Assembly: GCA_051967755.1 (NCBI GenBank)
Contig: JBQDYD010000006.1
Span: 1 to 64,000 of the forward strand
Reading direction: 5' to 3'
Length of the DNA: 64,000 nt
Source: UBA1672 sp051967755
GTDB lineage: Bacteria > Pseudomonadota > Alphaproteobacteria > Micavibrionales > Micavibrionaceae
Below the pieces are notes generated by a model that was given only the letters and a program-made list of their open reading frames with translations, was not told the DNA's origin and made no database searches. The position numbers and the translations under genes were made by a program. This document shows positions 62,355 through 64,000 of the stretch, in pieces (within the stretch, counting starts at the first letter, position 1; each line of letters begins with the position of its first letter).

Positions 62355-63383
62355 CTAACTATACCGGTCAGGTGACAGAGCACTCTCTATGCTGCTTGGG
62401 ATATCCCGCTCTTTTAAAATCATCTTATTGGCTAAAATCACAGCCGAAAGCAAGCTGCTTAAGATACCATGTGACCCATGGGCCGTAGAAATATATAGGC
62501 TTTCATCTAACGCACCCACCACGGGAAAGTGATCCTTTGACGTTGTGCGCACCCCTGCTCGTGCGCCGCACACATCATACGCCCCCGTTAATTCGGGTAA
62601 ATTTTTGACCATTTTTTCAATATTATCTTGATTATCTTCCTCTATCAAATCACTATGATCCAGCCAGCGTTGAAAGGTTGACCCCACACAATGCGCCCCA
62701 TTTATGGACGGTGCCATATACCCACCATAGCCAATTGTTGTTTTCAGGGCGGCAGTCTTATCGCTCTGCTTAATATAGGTAACCTGCCCCCTTACGGCTT
62801 TTAACGGTAAATGTGATGCCTCGTTGAATGACAAACACCTTACGCCGTTGGCCAAAACGGTAATATCCCCATCCAGCGTGTTTAGATCCGCAATGGAGCT
62901 GTTTAAATAAACCTCAACACCTTTCGCATAATGCGCGCATAGCTTTTTGGGTGAAACCGTGCCCGATTGCGGCAAGTATAAACAATCATAAGGGATTTGA
63001 ACGGCTGATATCTCTGATGCGTCTTGCGCGGATACAATGCGCATCCCCTCTTCGCCCCAGCCCCAGTTTTTGACAGTTTTAGGGAAACGGCGCTGCTTTT
63101 TCTCATCATTCATTAAATGCAGCGCGCCGCATGGATTCCATTCTATGGCATCACCAAAGCCTTCAAACACCGCTAATGCCGCATAAAATGCGCGGGAGTA
63201 AAACTGCCCGACCGCGTCAAATTCCGCCGTAAAGCGCGGGTTGTAAAGCCCTACATCATTCCCCGATGCGCCGCTTGCGATATGATCCGCCGCCTCGTAA
63301 ATCACAGGCTCCGCGCCTTCCCGCTTCAGGACATAAGCGAGCGCGCAGCCGGCGAGGCCGCCGCCGATAATATTTACGCGCAT
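62355..63383 (-). CDS. mnmC: MnmC-like FAD-dependent oxidoreductase (C-terminal half as separate protein)
   Basis: From the ATG at 63383, which has an AAGGGGG site, the product has about 342 residues. It begins with the FAD-binding motif VNIIGGGLAGCALAYVL and has the DAO-type layout with GASGNDVGLYNPRFT, ARAGVRTTSKDHFPVVG and a final HGSHGILSS. This corresponds to the C-terminal half of bifunctional MnmC, which removes the carboxymethyl group of cmnm5s2U34 in tRNA. In E. coli the two halves are fused. Here the ATG overlaps the stop of the methyltransferase gene by 10 bases. Confidence 0.85.
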   Translation of the reverse strand: MRVNIIGGGLAGCALAYVLKREGAEPVIYEAADHIASGASGNDVGLYNPRFTAEFDAVGQFYSRAFYAALAVFEGFGDAIEWNPCGALHLMNDEKKQRRFPKTVKNWGWGEEGMRIVSAQDASEISAVQIPYDCLYLPQSGTVSPKKLCAHYAKGVEVYLNSSIADLNTLDGDITVLANGVRCLSFNEASHLPLKAVRGQVTYIKQSDKTAALKTTIGYGGYMAPSINGAHCVGSTFQRWLDHSDLIEEDNQDNIEKMVKNLPELTGAYDVCGARAGVRTTSKDHFPVVGALDESLYISTAHGSHGILSSLLSAVILANKMILKERDIPSSIESALSPDRYS

Positions 63384-64000
63384 GATGCACCCCCTTGGTA
63401 TGTGCCGACGCACATTTCGCGTTTTCGGCCAAATCCCGGCACTTTGCGCACATCAAAGCCTTGCGCCTCCAGACCGCGGCGCACGAACCCCGCGGCGGTA
63501 AATGTCGCAAATCGGGCCATATTTACAGATAATCGGGCCATATTTTCAAAGACGGTTTCGCTCCACATATCAGGGTTGCTGGAAGGTTTAAATCCATCCA
63601 AAAACCAGCAATCCACATCAGCCGATAATTTGGGCATTTCTTCGTTCACATCACCAAAGATTAAAGTTAAACGCGCGCCATCACAAATTTCCAGATCATG
63701 CCGCCCCGCCGATATATCATCGGGGTAGACGGAAAGCAGCAGATCAAGCGCCCCGCGAATCCCCTCCCAATGAGAGAGATGATCGCGAATATAATTTTTC
63801 GTCAGGGGAAATTTCTCAAAGGAAATAAAATGAAGGTTTTTTGGGCGGGTATTAACATCGGCAGATTGCCACAAACAAAGTGCCGCCAAAAAGTTCAAAC
63901 CCGTGCCAAAGCCCGTCTCACAGATGGTGAAACGCCCCCTGCCCTGCCAGAATTCAGGCAAGCCGTTGCCGTCTATAAAGACATGCCGCGTTTCCGCCAG
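63374..64000 (-). CDS. mnmC: MnmC-like methyltransferase (MnmD part), cut by the window edge
   Basis: The visible frame runs off the right end of the window. The upstream residues LAETRHVFIDGNGLPEFW are typical of the N-terminal part of MnmC. The SAM-binding segment ICETGFGTGLNFLAAL and DCWFLDGFKPSSNPDMWSETVFENMARLS match the methyltransferase that forms mnm5s2U34 in tRNA. The protein stops after GGASCA instead of continuing into the oxidoreductase, so the usual fusion is split. The true start lies beyond the window. Confidence 0.85.
   Translation of the reverse strand: MAETRHVFIDGNGLPEFWQGRGRFTICETGFGTGLNFLAALCLWQSADVNTRPKNLHFISFEKFPLTKNYIRDHLSHWEGIRGALDLLLSVYPDDISAGRHDLEICDGARLTLIFGDVNEEMPKLSADVDCWFLDGFKPSSNPDMWSETVFENMARLSVNMARFATFTAAGFVRRGLEAQGFDVRKVPGFGRKREMCVGTYQGGASCA

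Overview
The window looks like a chromosomal segment of an alphaproteobacterium of moderate GC. The support is a Caulobacter-style Cpa/Tad pilus locus, a hisZ-purA pair, a glmM/ftsH/tilS/cpoB/pal block and an oxyR divergent from ahpC-ahpD. Many genes have tails or N-termini not seen in better-known relatives, which points to an under-sampled lineage. A Micavibrio or Rhodospirillales-like placement is only a guess. No rRNA, tRNA, CRISPR array, prophage or insertion sequence was recognised.

Layout. 1-8410: a porin gene cut short, a secreted protein of unknown function, then a signalling cluster (a helical unknown, two response regulators, a lone CheY-like regulator, a large hybrid histidine kinase and the periplasmic binding protein that probably feeds it). 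8533-13913: an anchored alpha/beta hydrolase, a cation efflux protein, a long gene-poor gap, then two glycerophosphodiesterase genes, one fused to a GalU-like nucleotidyltransferase. 14129-32732: a Tad/Flp pilus locus. It holds a stand-alone pilus N-domain protein, TadD, a secreted DUF255-DsbD fusion, TadC, TadB, CpaF, CpaE, CpaD, CpaC, CpaB, CpaA, a 54-residue Flp pilin, TadG, two TadE-like minor pilins, a small membrane protein and a kinase-fold protein that lacks catalytic residues. 32941-42359: housekeeping genes purA, hisZ, glmM, ftsH, tilS, cpoB and pal, with a lipoprotein gene on the opposite strand between glmM and ftsH. 42509-46774: sirB1-like, BON lipoprotein, yraN and rsmI, divergent from lpoA. 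46799-49235: a DUF2946-like protein, a His-rich outer-membrane protein and a TetR regulator. 49346-54947: an unknown protein with an altered zincin motif, an MscS channel, a small repeat protein, and ahpD, ahpC and oxyR. 55009-57482: a minimal kinase, trhO, acylphosphatase and a GST. 57587-59392: an EF-hand protein, an ECF sigma factor, its anti-sigma factor and a Spy/CnrX-like sensor, which together resemble a metal or envelope-stress switch. 59492-64000: an AMIN-domain lipoprotein, a WecA-like transferase, a second Flp pilin and a split MnmC that runs off the window.

How the genes work together. The Tad genes encode nearly a complete machine: pilin, prepilin peptidase, secretin, pilotin-like lipoprotein, ATPase, platform proteins, localisation ATPase and minor pilins. 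The second Flp pilin suggests alternative or mixed fibres. Envelope maintenance is heavily represented (Pal, CpoB, LpoA, the BON lipoprotein, AMIN lipoprotein, FtsH, GlmM, WecA-like). Stress sensing is represented by OxyR-AhpCD, the ECF sigma operon and the binding-protein/hybrid-kinase pair.
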